This document shows positions 1-6,877 of a stretch of 8,284 nt of DNA, one piece after another. The position numbers were made by a program, and so were the translations under genes. The first letter of the stretch is position 1. Each line of letters starts with the position of its first letter. Source of the stretch: Candidatus Nomurabacteria bacterium (lineage in GTDB: Bacteria > Patescibacteriota > Minisyncoccia > Phycocordibacterales > UBA9973); assembly GCA_023267115.1 (NCBI GenBank), contig JAHFNV010000007.1, positions 1-8,284 of the forward strand, read 5' to 3'. A model generated the notes under the pieces. That model was given only the letters and a program-made list of their open reading frames with translations. It was not told the origin of the DNA and searched no databases.

Positions 1-2
1 AC

Positions 3-1958
3 GAATTAGAGAAAAATTTACCAGTTTGCATCGGAAATGGTGGAAGCTTGGGTGGATGCCTGGTGGTTATCTTTTACTATATTTTTTATGTCGTCCCTGC
101 TTTGCTTCTACCGATAGCGGCAAAATTTTTTGATTTCTTGCTAGACATTTCGTTAAGCAGTTTTCTATATAATAGAGACTTTGTTATTACGGCCTGGGGC
201 ATTGTTCGAGATCTTTCCAATCTTTTCTTTATCTTGATTCTGCTATACATTTCCATAAAAATAATTTTGGATATCGGCGGGTCAGAAGCGAAGAAAATGA
301 TAGCCAAGGTTGTGATTATGGCTCTTTTGATAAACTTTAGTATGTTTTTTACAAAAGTGGTAATTGACTCGGCAAACATCTTGGCGCAAGTTTTTTATAG
401 TAAAATGAACGTGGAAGTAAAAAACAAAACTACCGGAGCAATCGAACCTATTGAGAACATGGCGATGTCAGACCCAAATTTGGGCCTGCAAGAGAAACCT
501 ATCTCGGCCGCTTTGGTAAACTCCTTTGATCCATCCAGATTATTAACCAATGACTTTTTTGAATTGCTCAAAAAACCTGCTCGATTTAGTAAAACTAGCG
601 CCTTGGCGAGCGTTGCTGTCGGAGCGGTGGCGGGGAGTTTGGTTACTCCAATTCTCGGAACATTAATTGGAGGGGGGGTTGGTCTAGTAGGCTATTACAT
701 CGGTAGCAGTGCGCCGACAGTGCCGCCGGGTCTGATGATCGGAATAATTTTGATCTCCGGAGCAATAATGATTTTCGCCGCTTACACTTTCCTGGTTGCT
801 GGGTTAAGCTTTTTGGGCAGGCTTATCGAGCTTTGGGTGTTGATTATCTTTTCGCCCTTTGCTTTTATGTCTTTTGCTCTACCCGAGCTTGGGAAAGTTG
901 AATACATAGGCTGGGACTCTTGGAGCAAGAAAGTGCTGTCGTCTGCCTTTATGGCGCCGATTTTTATGTTCATGATGTATTTTATCTTTCTACTGGTAAA
1001 TGCAAATATATTTAGAGACCTTGTCGCCATAAAAGATCCAGCGCAACAAGGATGGATGGAAACCATTTTGCTTTTAGTGCTCCCGGCAATGCTGATTCTG
1101 ATTCTTCTATTAAAAGCCACTCACTTTGCTAAAAAGGGGTCCGGTGTCTTCGGAGAAGCGATCATCAAGGGCGCCAAGGTGGTCGGCGGTTTGGCTTTGG
1201 GGGCGGGACTGGGCGCAACAGGATTCGCTTTACGAGGAAGTATTGGGCATGTGGCTGCTAACTTAGCGGAAAGTGAAAGATTAAAAGGGTGGGCAGCAAG
1301 AAGCAGGATTGGTACAAGAGCATTGAAAATGACAAGCGGTCTCGGTGCAAGTAGTTTTGATACACGGGGAATAAAAATTGCCGGAAAAGATTTAGCGGGA
1401 GCCACTGGTCTAAAAATTGGAGAAGCACAAAAGGGTGGCTATGCTAAAAAGAGAGCAGACAGGGCAAAAGAGTTGGAAACATTTGTCGAGAAAAATATTG
1501 ATACAAGCGACTATGGAAAAGCACAACTAACAAGAGGGAGAATGAGTGCTAGCAGAGCTGATGCAGTTATAAAAGCATTGAAGAGAGGTGGAATGGATGA
1601 TGCAATTGCTGATTCACACAAGGCAAGCTTAATGGGAGATGGAATAAATATGGGAGAACTTGCCACGGTTACAAGGTATATAAACGCTGGAAGAAGAGAT
1701 GAATTTGCAGACAGAATGGAAAAAAGACCTGACACCTTTAAGGGTACTTTCTGGAGTCATGCAAAACGCAAAAGTGCTACCAAAAGAATGTCAGCAAATA
1801 AAATAAGAAAATCTGCCGAAAGTGCTGCGCAAACAGCACAATTACAGAAAATGATGGCAGCTATGGCAGCAGGGGCAGGAACAGGGGGGGCGCCTGCTGC
1901 ACCAGCAGCACCAGCTGGAGGAGGAGCGGGAGGTGGAGGAGGAGTACCACATCCATAA
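3..1958 (+). CDS. VirB6/TrbL-like polytopic membrane protein of a type IV secretion-like system, 5'-partial
   Basis: Probable inner-membrane channel component of a type IV secretion-like apparatus. The frame stays open to the window edge with no stop, so the gene starts upstream; a TTG at 48 is the first possible start inside the window but is probably internal. Counting from that TTG, hydrophobic segments lie near residues 5-35, 45-75, 86-118, 185-222 (Gly/Ala-rich), 228-280, 298-322, 337-357 and 373-396. The stretch AWGIVRDLSNLFFILILLY (49-67) is what I associate with VirB6-like proteins of Parcubacteria. From about residue 400 the protein becomes soluble, basic and Ala/Lys/Arg-rich, ending in a Gly/Ala/Pro tail (about 611-636). 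Arg codons in this tail are almost all AGA/AGG, unlike the membrane half. Two Cys flank a Gly-rich stretch before the first membrane segment. A G7 tract lies at 672-678 and another at 1884-1890. The VirB6-type assignment is fairly sure from topology and neighbours; the substrate is unknown. Confidence 0.8.
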   Translation, partial: ELEKNLPVCIGNGGSLGGCLVVIFYYIFYVVPALLLPIAAKFFDFLLDISLSSFLYNRDFVITAWGIVRDLSNLFFILILLYISIKIILDIGGSEAKKMIAKVVIMALLINFSMFFTKVVIDSANILAQVFYSKMNVEVKNKTTGAIEPIENMAMSDPNLGLQEKPISAALVNSFDPSRLLTNDFFELLKKPARFSKTSALASVAVGAVAGSLVTPILGTLIGGGVGLVGYYIGSSAPTVPPGLMIGIILISGAIMIFAAYTFLVAGLSFLGRLIELWVLIIFSPFAFMSFALPELGKVEYIGWDSWSKKVLSSAFMAPIFMFMMYFIFLLVNANIFRDLVAIKDPAQQGWMETILLLVLPAMLILILLLKATHFAKKGSGVFGEAIIKGAKVVGGLALGAGLGATGFALRGSIGHVAANLAESERLKGWAARSRIGTRALKMTSGLGASSFDTRGIKIAGKDLAGATGLKIGEAQKGGYAKKRADRAKELETFVEKNIDTSDYGKAQLTRGRMSASRADAVIKALKRGGMDDAIADSHKASLMGDGINMGELATVTRYINAGRRDEFADRMEKRPDTFKGTFWSHAKRKSATKRMSANKIRKSAESAAQTAQLQKMMAAMAAGAGTGGAPAAPAAPAGGGAGGGGGVPHP

Positions 1959-1992
1959 AAAATAAATAACAATATATAATAAAAAAAATCAC

Positions 1993-2577
1993 ATGGACCC
2001 AGAAACAGAAAAAATAATTAAAAAGCAAATAGAAAAATTACCTCTTGAAATAAGAAGTCTAATTGCTAATCACGTGCTGGAAAACAAAATATCAAATATA
2101 GGCAAAAGAAATGGACTTAGTGAAGAACAAATTGGAACACTTCAAGTGGAAACTAATTTAATTATACTTGGCTTAGTGCCTACTGATGAATATCAAAATG
2201 AGTTGAAAGATCATTTAAAAATAGACAGCCTAAAACTTGACACTGTCATTGCTGACATGGGTAAAGAAATTTTAGATGGAATTCAAGAGAAACTCAATGA
2301 GATATATAATAAACTAGACGAAGATGATATAAAGGAAATAAAGGAAAACATGAAAAATAAAAATCAAAGCTGGAATCAAAATGTAAACTTTGTCCTCTCC
2401 GGCGGAGATTATTCAGCGTTTGCGGAGGAAAATTCTCCTCTTGAGGAATACCCACGAAGTGGGGGAGGTGGACAAAATTCATCCACCCCGTCTTTACAAG
2501 CCACCCCTCAAGAGGGGAATCAAATTCTAGGCACCACCAGAAAAATTGAAGACATGAAAAGCAGGTTCACGATATAA
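1993..2577 (+). CDS. Uncharacterised soluble protein A, paralogue of the protein at 3199-3924
   Basis: Function not recognised. It is 194 residues, with no signal peptide or membrane segment. Residues about 15-103 form a helical, charged domain that aligns without gaps to residues about 20-108 of the protein encoded at 3199-3924. Shared positions include EQ(I/L)G, the L..ET.L..GL stretch, Y..EL and a final I.E.L, giving roughly two dozen identities in about 86 positions by hand count. From about residue 133 the character changes: the Gly/Ser/Pro/Gln-rich tail is encoded by a palindrome-rich patch that looks inserted (see the repeat at 2397-2520). The start ATG follows an AT-rich 34-base gap; a TATAAT at 1975-1980 could be a -10 box but has no good -35, and there is no Shine-Dalgarno sequence. 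Arg codons are mostly AGA, like the tail of the preceding gene. It is probably co-transcribed with the VirB6-like gene. A cytoplasmic accessory role in the secretion locus is inference from context only. Confidence 0.6.
   Translation: MDPETEKIIKKQIEKLPLEIRSLIANHVLENKISNIGKRNGLSEEQIGTLQVETNLIILGLVPTDEYQNELKDHLKIDSLKLDTVIADMGKEILDGIQEKLNEIYNKLDEDDIKEIKENMKNKNQSWNQNVNFVLSGGDYSAFAEENSPLEEYPRSGGGGQNSSTPSLQATPQEGNQILGTTRKIEDMKSRFTI
2397..2520. repeat. Palindrome-rich patch, possible dispersed repeat element inside gene A
   Basis: Within an AT-rich gene, this stretch is GC-richer and packed with inverted repeats. An outer pair, 2432-2446 and 2506-2520, is complementary at 14 of 15 positions. Each arm is also nearly self-complementary: CCTCTTGAGG at 2437-2446 and CCCCTCAAGAGGGG at 2504-2517. 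Inside lie two hairpins: CCCAC-GAA-GTGGG (2451-2463) and GGTGGA/TCCACC with a 9-base loop (2467-2487). Upstream are CTCC-GGC-GGAG (2397-2407) and a near-palindrome at 2425-2440. The encoded tail contains TPSLQATPQEGN, which resembles translated fragments of repeats I associate with Parcubacteria genomes; that last point is memory, not a search. The paralogous gene at 3199 shows no such patch at the same place. The element is read through in frame and adds about 40 codons. Its exact ends are unclear. Confidence 0.6.
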
Positions 2578-2589
2578 ACCATATAAACC
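2572..2589 (+). repeat. Tandem 9-bp direct repeat at the A/brnT junction
   Basis: ATATAAACC occurs twice in a row (2572-2580 and 2581-2589). The first copy contains the TAA stop of gene A and the second lies in the 37-base gap before the toxin gene region. It could be a replication-slippage duplication or a binding site. There is no independent evidence for a role. Confidence 0.6.
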
Positions 2590-2607
2590 AGCGGTAAAAT
2601 TATCCAC

Positions 2608-2637
2608 TTGACAAATGTATATGTCTGACGCTACAAT
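2608..2637 (+). promoter_or_regulatory. Possible sigma70-type promoter with an internal palindrome upstream of brnT
   Basis: TTGACA (2608-2613) and TACAAT (2632-2637) are separated by 18 bases, close to the housekeeping consensus. The spacer region carries an imperfect palindrome, GACAAATGTATATGTC (2610-2625), with 12 of 16 positions symmetric. This is where an autorepressing antitoxin of the BrnA/ribbon-helix-helix kind could bind, as is known for brnTA operons. Against it, transcription would start near 2644, after all three in-frame ATG codons of brnT (2615, 2621, 2636), so the box may be fortuitous or may serve only brnA. Low confidence. Confidence 0.3.
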
Positions 2638-2944
2638 GAACAATGGATCGAAAATATTAGACAAGGTTACTGGCTTTGAATGGGACGGTGGAAACAAAAA
2701 GAAAAACCTTGTAAAGCATGAGGTAAACAGCGAAGAATGCGAGGAGGTTTTCTTTGACTACAAGAAGAAAGCGCAAAAAGATGTCTTGCCTTCCAGGAGT
2801 GAGGAGCGGTACATTTTAATGGGGCAAACAAGAAAAGAAAGATTGTTGTATATATCATTTACGATAAGAAAAGACAAGGTAAGAATTATTTCCGCCCGAG
2901 ATATTAACAAAAAAGAACGCAAATTATATGAAGAAAAAACTTAA
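2636..2944 (+). CDS. brnT: BrnT-family type II toxin (RelE-like ribonuclease fold)
   Basis: Toxin of a type II toxin-antitoxin pair; characterised BrnT proteins have a RelE-like fold and cut RNA to stop translation until neutralised by BrnA. Visible family signatures, counted from ATG 2636, are GFEWDGGNKKKNLVKHEV near the N-terminus, a following EECEEVF helix, ERYILMGQT in the middle, RLLYISFTIR, and the C-terminal RIISARD..KKER..YE. The length of 102 residues is usual for the family. In-frame ATGs at 2615 and 2621 would give a slightly longer N-terminus; 2636 is preferred because BrnT proteins usually have few residues before the F-x-W-D motif, and no Shine-Dalgarno sequence helps decide. 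The gene overlaps the antitoxin gene by 17 bases, the toxin-first order typical of brnTA. It looks intact, so the toxin is probably functional. Its position within a secretion locus, between two paralogous genes, is unusual. Confidence 0.9.
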   Translation: MNNGSKILDKVTGFEWDGGNKKKNLVKHEVNSEECEEVFFDYKKKAQKDVLPSRSEERYILMGQTRKERLLYISFTIRKDKVRIISARDINKKERKLYEEKT

Positions 2945-3194
2945 AATTCCAAATTTTAAAAACGAAGATCAGGAAAGAGTTTTTTGGTCTAAACTTGACT
3001 TGAGTGACTACTTCGAGCCAAATGATTTCCAGAGAGTGTCTTTTCCAAACTTAAAACCGTCTTCCCGGCCGATTTCTTTGCGCCTGCCATCATTTATGAT
3101 TGCCAGAGTTAAAGAACAGGCCAACGAAATAGATGTGCCATATCAATCGCTGATTAAAAAATATATAGCGCAAGGTATTGTGGCGGAAAATTAA
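2928..3194 (+). CDS. brnA: BrnA-like / CopG-family antitoxin
   Basis: Antitoxin partner of the preceding BrnT: it should bind and block the toxin and, through a ribbon-helix-helix DNA-binding domain, repress its own operon. It has 88 residues. The N-terminal half has the pattern of the CopG-antitoxin family (KIPNFKNEDQERVFW, then DLSDYF). The C-terminal half shows RPISLRLPSFMIARVKEQA, where the short ISLRL strand would contact DNA, followed by VPYQSLIKKYIAQGI, the second helix region. The start ATG at 2928 lies inside the end of brnT in another frame, so translation is probably coupled. The stop is only 4 bases before the ATG of the next gene, suggesting a single operon through to 3924. The family assignment is confident; the choice between the names BrnA and generic CopG antitoxin rests mainly on the BrnT neighbour. 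Confidence 0.85.
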   Translation: MKKKLKIPNFKNEDQERVFWSKLDLSDYFEPNDFQRVSFPNLKPSSRPISLRLPSFMIARVKEQANEIDVPYQSLIKKYIAQGIVAEN

Positions 3195-3198
3195 AATT

Positions 3199-3924
3199 AT
3201 GCCAAACGATCCAGTAGATTTACTACAAGTGAAGATTGAAAAAGCTAGAGAAAGCTTGTCGACCGAAACTCGTCAAGCCATTGATGCTGTTCCTTGGAAA
3301 ATGGTCATTTTGGAAATGCGGCAGAGTAAGGGGTATAATTTTGAACAATTGGGAGATTTGGAAACTGAAACAGAATTATTGCTTTGCGGGCTCTTGAGTC
3401 CGGAAGATTATCCAAAAGAGCTGGAAAAAAGAATGCGAATCCCGCGAGCGCAAGTAGACGTCTTGGTGAATGAAATGAATGAGCGAGTTTTCAAAAAAAT
3501 ACGAGAGGAATTAATTAAAAATACCGAAAGAAGAAAAGTCTCTCTCGGTTCTTCTGGGGCTCCGGATAGAAAAAATGCTCTGCCGAAAGAAAGATGGGAA
3601 AAAGATTTTGGGATTAAAAAAGAGGAAAATGAAGTATTAAAACAAGCAGGTATAGAAGTCAGTAAAATTCCAGAGCTACTGCCAGAGAAAAAAATTGAAC
3701 AGAGGGAAGATATGCTAAAAAAAATTGAAAACCCAAATCTTATAAAAAAAGAGTCGGAAATGCATCCCATATTGATGCAAAAATTCTCCGGCCCCTTTCA
3801 AATCCAGGCAATAAAAACAGAGCATTCACTCCCCGGCATTTCGCATACCGATGCACCAACAGAAAAACAAGAAGCATCTGCTCTTAAAAAAAATTTGGAT
3901 CCGTACCGCGAAACGCCGGTGTAA
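3199..3924 (+). CDS. Uncharacterised soluble protein B, paralogue of the protein at 1993-2577
   Basis: Function not recognised. It has 241 residues from ATG 3199; an upstream in-frame TTG at 3178 would overlap brnA and is less likely. There is no signal peptide or membrane segment. Residues about 20-108 match the N-terminal domain of protein A without gaps, including a GLLSPEDYPKEL stretch equivalent to GLVPTDEYQNEL. After that comes a Lys/Glu-rich, probably extended or coiled region (about 110-185). The C-terminal tail has QKFSGPFQI, a TEHSLPGIS segment and a terminal DPYRE motif. I have the impression that such DPYRE-type tails recur in Parcubacteria proteins of these loci, but that is memory only. 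It begins 4 bases after brnA and ends 25 bases before the PrgI gene. A cytoplasmic adaptor or regulator of the secretion machine is possible but unsupported by any catalytic motif. Confidence 0.6.
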   Translation: MPNDPVDLLQVKIEKARESLSTETRQAIDAVPWKMVILEMRQSKGYNFEQLGDLETETELLLCGLLSPEDYPKELEKRMRIPRAQVDVLVNEMNERVFKKIREELIKNTERRKVSLGSSGAPDRKNALPKERWEKDFGIKKEENEVLKQAGIEVSKIPELLPEKKIEQREDMLKKIENPNLIKKESEMHPILMQKFSGPFQIQAIKTEHSLPGISHTDAPTEKQEASALKKNLDPYRETPV

Positions 3925-3948
3925 TTAATAATCACAAACAACTATTCC

Positions 3949-4377
3949 ATGCAATTCAAAGTTCCACAATTTTTAGAAATAGAAGACAAGATTTTCGGCC
4001 CATTCACTTTTAAAGAGTTCGTTTATTTGGCAGGTGGGGGGGGCATGTGTTTTGTGCTCTATCAATTACTAGGAATCTATTTAGGTGTCATTCCAATTTT
4101 AGCCATAGCCGGATTTTCTTTGGCGCTCACTTTTTATCGACCAAATAATAAACCATTTATTAATATGGTGGAAGCGGGATTCAAATATGCCTTGCAAGAC
4201 AAACTTTATATTTGGAAAAGACATAAACAAAAAACCTTGCTCTCTCCCTCTGAATACAAAGAGGGGTTGAGAAAAAGTGGAGAAAGCCTGGAATCTAACA
4301 GAAGCAAGGCGAGGCTCGGCGGAAGCAAGTTGCGAGATCTGGCTTGGAGTTTGGATATATTAGATTTGAAGAAATAA
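3949..4377 (+). CDS. PrgI-family inner-membrane protein of a type IV secretion-like system
   Basis: PrgI-family proteins are small inner-membrane components encoded just before VirB4 in Gram-positive conjugation loci and in many Patescibacteria; they occupy a VirB3-like place. It is 142 residues. The N-terminal FKVPQFLEIEDKIFGPFTFK is the family signature, followed by two membrane segments (about residues 24-43 and 46-64) linked by a short loop, then a basic cytoplasmic part. The last third (about 90-142) extends beyond the core domain and ends LRDLAWSLDILDL. A G8 tract at 4036-4043 encodes a Gly-Gly-Gly run in the first membrane segment. The next gene starts 4 bases after the stop, so the two are probably translated together. 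No Shine-Dalgarno sequence is visible before the ATG. The assignment is confident from sequence and from the position upstream of VirB4. Confidence 0.9.
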   Translation: MQFKVPQFLEIEDKIFGPFTFKEFVYLAGGGGMCFVLYQLLGIYLGVIPILAIAGFSLALTFYRPNNKPFINMVEAGFKYALQDKLYIWKRHKQKTLLSPSEYKEGLRKSGESLESNRSKARLGGSKLRDLAWSLDILDLKK

Positions 4378-4381
4378 CATA

Positions 4382-5023
4382 ATGCCATTAAACGCAAAAG
4401 CAACCCAAGAATTTGTGCCAATTAAGGAAGTCCGTGATGGGATAGTCGTTTTGAAAGATGATTCGCTCCGGGCAATTATCCTTTGCAACTCAATCAATTT
4501 GTCCCTGAAATCATCCGACGAACAAAAAGCAATCATATTGCAATTCCAAAGTTTTTTGAATACTCTCGATTTTTTCATCCAAATATCAGTCCAGTCAAGA
4601 AAACTTGATGTCCGACCCTATCTTCTTCTCTTAGAAAATAGAATGAGGGTGCAAAATGAGCCATTGCTCAAATTACAAACAGGGGAGTACATAGAATTCA
4701 TCAGAAATTTCACTGAAACAGTAAGTATAATGACTAAAAGTTTTTTCGTGGTGGTGCCATACACTCATGTAGCCCTAAAATCAGACATTGGAATCCTGCA
4801 AAAACTCTTTCGGGGGAAAAATAAAGAAGAAGTAAAAGTGGCAGAGCGGTTGGATTTTGAAGAAAAAAGATCTCAATTGGAGCAAAGGGTAAGCGTCATC
4901 GAGCAGGGGCTTGCCCGTTGCGGCATAAACTCGACCCAGCTTGGTACTGAAGAAGTAGTGGAAGTATTTTATAAAGTCTTTAATCCTGGGGAATTAGAGG
5001 GTAAGATAGAACTTGAAAAATAA
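4382..5023 (+). CDS. TraC-like / VirB4 N-terminal-type protein, stand-alone
   Basis: It has 213 residues with no Walker motif, signal peptide or membrane segment. The start FVPIKEVRDGIVVLKDDSLR, followed by a KSSDEQKAIILQFQSFLNTL segment and QISVQSRKLD, resembles the N-terminal part of TraC/VirB4-type ATPases, which mediates membrane and partner contacts rather than ATP hydrolysis. A charged helical region (about 140-190) follows. It begins 4 bases after the PrgI gene, and its TAA is separated by one base from the ATG of the VirB4 gene (TAATATG), so the three are likely translationally coupled. The neighbouring VirB4 keeps its own short N-terminal domain, so this is an extra copy or a split-off half rather than a simple frameshift. 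It probably works as an accessory subunit of the VirB4 complex; that role is inference. Confidence 0.65.
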   Translation: MPLNAKATQEFVPIKEVRDGIVVLKDDSLRAIILCNSINLSLKSSDEQKAIILQFQSFLNTLDFFIQISVQSRKLDVRPYLLLLENRMRVQNEPLLKLQTGEYIEFIRNFTETVSIMTKSFFVVVPYTHVALKSDIGILQKLFRGKNKEEVKVAERLDFEEKRSQLEQRVSVIEQGLARCGINSTQLGTEEVVEVFYKVFNPGELEGKIELEK

Positions 5024-5024
5024 T

Positions 5025-6860
5025 ATGTCCATTTTCACAAATTTATTTGGAAAAAATAAAATAGCTCAAGGTACGGGGGCTCGGGCCTCGGTCCTTCCGG
5101 TGTTGCCGGAAGAAATTTATGAATCAGCCAACCTAGAACTTCAAGATGTCATCGCGCCGTCGGCTTTGAAGATTGAATCAAAGGCTATAAATCTGGGCGA
5201 TAAAATTGCCCGCACTTTTTTTATTATCTCCTACCCAAGATTTTTGACCGACAATTGGTTTTCTCCAATAATCAACCTGGATAAAATTTTTGATGTTTCA
5301 ATTTTCATTCATCCGATAGACACCTCCCTAGTCCTGCGACAATTTCAAAAAAAGGTCGCCGAAGTCCAGAGTCAGATAAATGTGCGAGAGACTAAGGGCA
5401 TGGTCCGCGATCCGATGCTTGATACCGCTTACCAAGACTTGGAAGAACTTCGTGATAGCCTGATGCGGGCGCAAGAAAAAATGTTTGATGTTAGCATCTA
5501 TATTACAATCTACGCCGATAGCGACTTAGAGCTTTTCAAAATTGAAAATGAAATAAAATCAATTTTGGAATCAAAATTAATATACATCAAACCAGCACTC
5601 TTCCAGCAAGAAGAGGGTTTTAAAAGTGTTATACCAACAGGTAATGATTTGCTGGACATTCACCAAAAGCTAAATTCCGAACCACTTTCCAGTATTTTCC
5701 CATTTATTTCTTTTGACCTAACTTCCGAAAAAGGAATATTGTACGGCGTAAACAGGCATAATTCAAGCTTGGTTATTTTCGACAGATTTAGTTTGGAAAA
5801 TTACAACTCGGTCACCTTTGCCAAGGCTGGTGCCGGCAAAAGTTACGCCACCAAGTTGGAAATCTTAAGATCTTTGATGTTTGATACTGATGTTATCGTG
5901 ATAGATCCAGAGCGAGAATATGAATATTTGGCTGAAGCGGTAGGTGGCAGATATTTTAATATTTCTCTTTCCTCCGATCATCATATTAATCCGTTTGATT
6001 TACCAATCCCGCGCGAAGACGAAACAGCTGAAGATGTTCTCCGATCAAACATCATCAATTTAGTTGGGCTTTTTCGCTTAATGTTGGGGGGTCTAACTCC
6101 CGAAGAAGATTCTATGGTAGACCGCGCTATCACCGAAACCTATGCCATCAAAGACATTACTCCGGAATCAAACTTCGCCAATGTGGAACCACCATTATTA
6201 TCAGATTTTGAAATGGTGCTATCCGGAATGGAGGGTAGTGATTCGGTCATTCAAAGATTAGTTAAATACACGCGCGGGTCTTGGGCAACATTTTTAAACA
6301 GGCCTTCCAATGTAGACATTAATAAAAAATTTGTGGTGTTTTCGGTGCGAGACATGGAAGACGAATTGAAACCGGTGGCAATGTATATCGTGATGCATTA
6401 TATCTGGAACGCCATCAGAAAGAATCTTAAAAAGCGCCTACTGGTGGTGGATGAAGCGTGGTGGATGATGAAATCCGAAGATACCGCATCCTTCTTATAC
6501 TCTATTGCCAAACGTGGCAGAAAATATTATTTAGGGCTCGCCACCATCACTCAAGATGCGGCTGACTTTATGAATTCTCCTTATGGCGTGCCAATAGTCA
6601 CCAACTCTTCTATTCAACTTTTATTAAAACAATCGCCAACCACTATCGATATTTTGCAAAAGACTTTCAATCTAACGGACGAGGAAAAATATCTACTCCT
6701 GGAATCTGGAGTGGGAGAAGGTATTTTCTTTGCTGGATTAAAACATGTGGCCATCAAAGTTATCTCTTCTTACACTGAAGATCAGATTATCACTTCCGAT
6801 CCGTCACAGATACTATCAATCAAAAAAGCCAAGATGGAACTTGAAACAGCCAGTGGATAG
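5025..6860 (+). CDS. virB4: VirB4-family type IV secretion ATPase
   Basis: ATPase that powers assembly and substrate or pilin movement at the inner-membrane base of type IV secretion systems. It has 611 residues from ATG 5025; an in-frame TTG at 5013 is disfavoured because it lies inside the preceding gene. Residues about 30-210 form the CagE/TrbE/VirB4-type N-terminal domain. The nucleotide-binding domain follows: Walker A AKAGAGKS (266-273, Lys272) and Walker B LLVVDE (472-477, Asp476/Glu477). Further conserved VirB4 features are the DPEREYEYL stretch after the first beta strand, TITQDAADF near residue 510 and the NSSIQLLLKQSP segment. It is shorter than classical VirB4 (about 800 residues), with a compact N-terminus; the separate TraC-like protein just upstream may compensate. 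It ends with TAG, the only non-TAA stop among the complete genes here. All catalytic residues I can check are present, so it should be active. The name is confident at family level. Confidence 0.95.
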   Translation: MSIFTNLFGKNKIAQGTGARASVLPVLPEEIYESANLELQDVIAPSALKIESKAINLGDKIARTFFIISYPRFLTDNWFSPIINLDKIFDVSIFIHPIDTSLVLRQFQKKVAEVQSQINVRETKGMVRDPMLDTAYQDLEELRDSLMRAQEKMFDVSIYITIYADSDLELFKIENEIKSILESKLIYIKPALFQQEEGFKSVIPTGNDLLDIHQKLNSEPLSSIFPFISFDLTSEKGILYGVNRHNSSLVIFDRFSLENYNSVTFAKAGAGKSYATKLEILRSLMFDTDVIVIDPEREYEYLAEAVGGRYFNISLSSDHHINPFDLPIPREDETAEDVLRSNIINLVGLFRLMLGGLTPEEDSMVDRAITETYAIKDITPESNFANVEPPLLSDFEMVLSGMEGSDSVIQRLVKYTRGSWATFLNRPSNVDINKKFVVFSVRDMEDELKPVAMYIVMHYIWNAIRKNLKKRLLVVDEAWWMMKSEDTASFLYSIAKRGRKYYLGLATITQDAADFMNSPYGVPIVTNSSIQLLLKQSPTTIDILQKTFNLTDEEKYLLLESGVGEGIFFAGLKHVAIKVISSYTEDQIITSDPSQILSIKKAKMELETASG

Positions 6861-6877
6861 GCGTTAAGCTTGTTAAA

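Noticed and set aside
1757..1972. Minus-strand reading frame opposite the Gly/Ala/Pro tail of the VirB6-like gene
   Set aside because: Its Pro/Ala-rich sequence is simply the complement of GC-rich low-complexity coding DNA; no motif and no start context.
2504..2517. CCCCTCAAGAGGGG as an intrinsic terminator
   Set aside because: It lies inside the coding region of gene A and is not followed by a T-run; it fits better as an arm of the palindromic element.
3408..3770. Minus-strand 120-codon reading frame opposite protein B
   Set aside because: The Ser/Phe-rich composition is the mirror of Lys/Glu-rich coding on the + strand, and the + frame has a paralogue supporting it.
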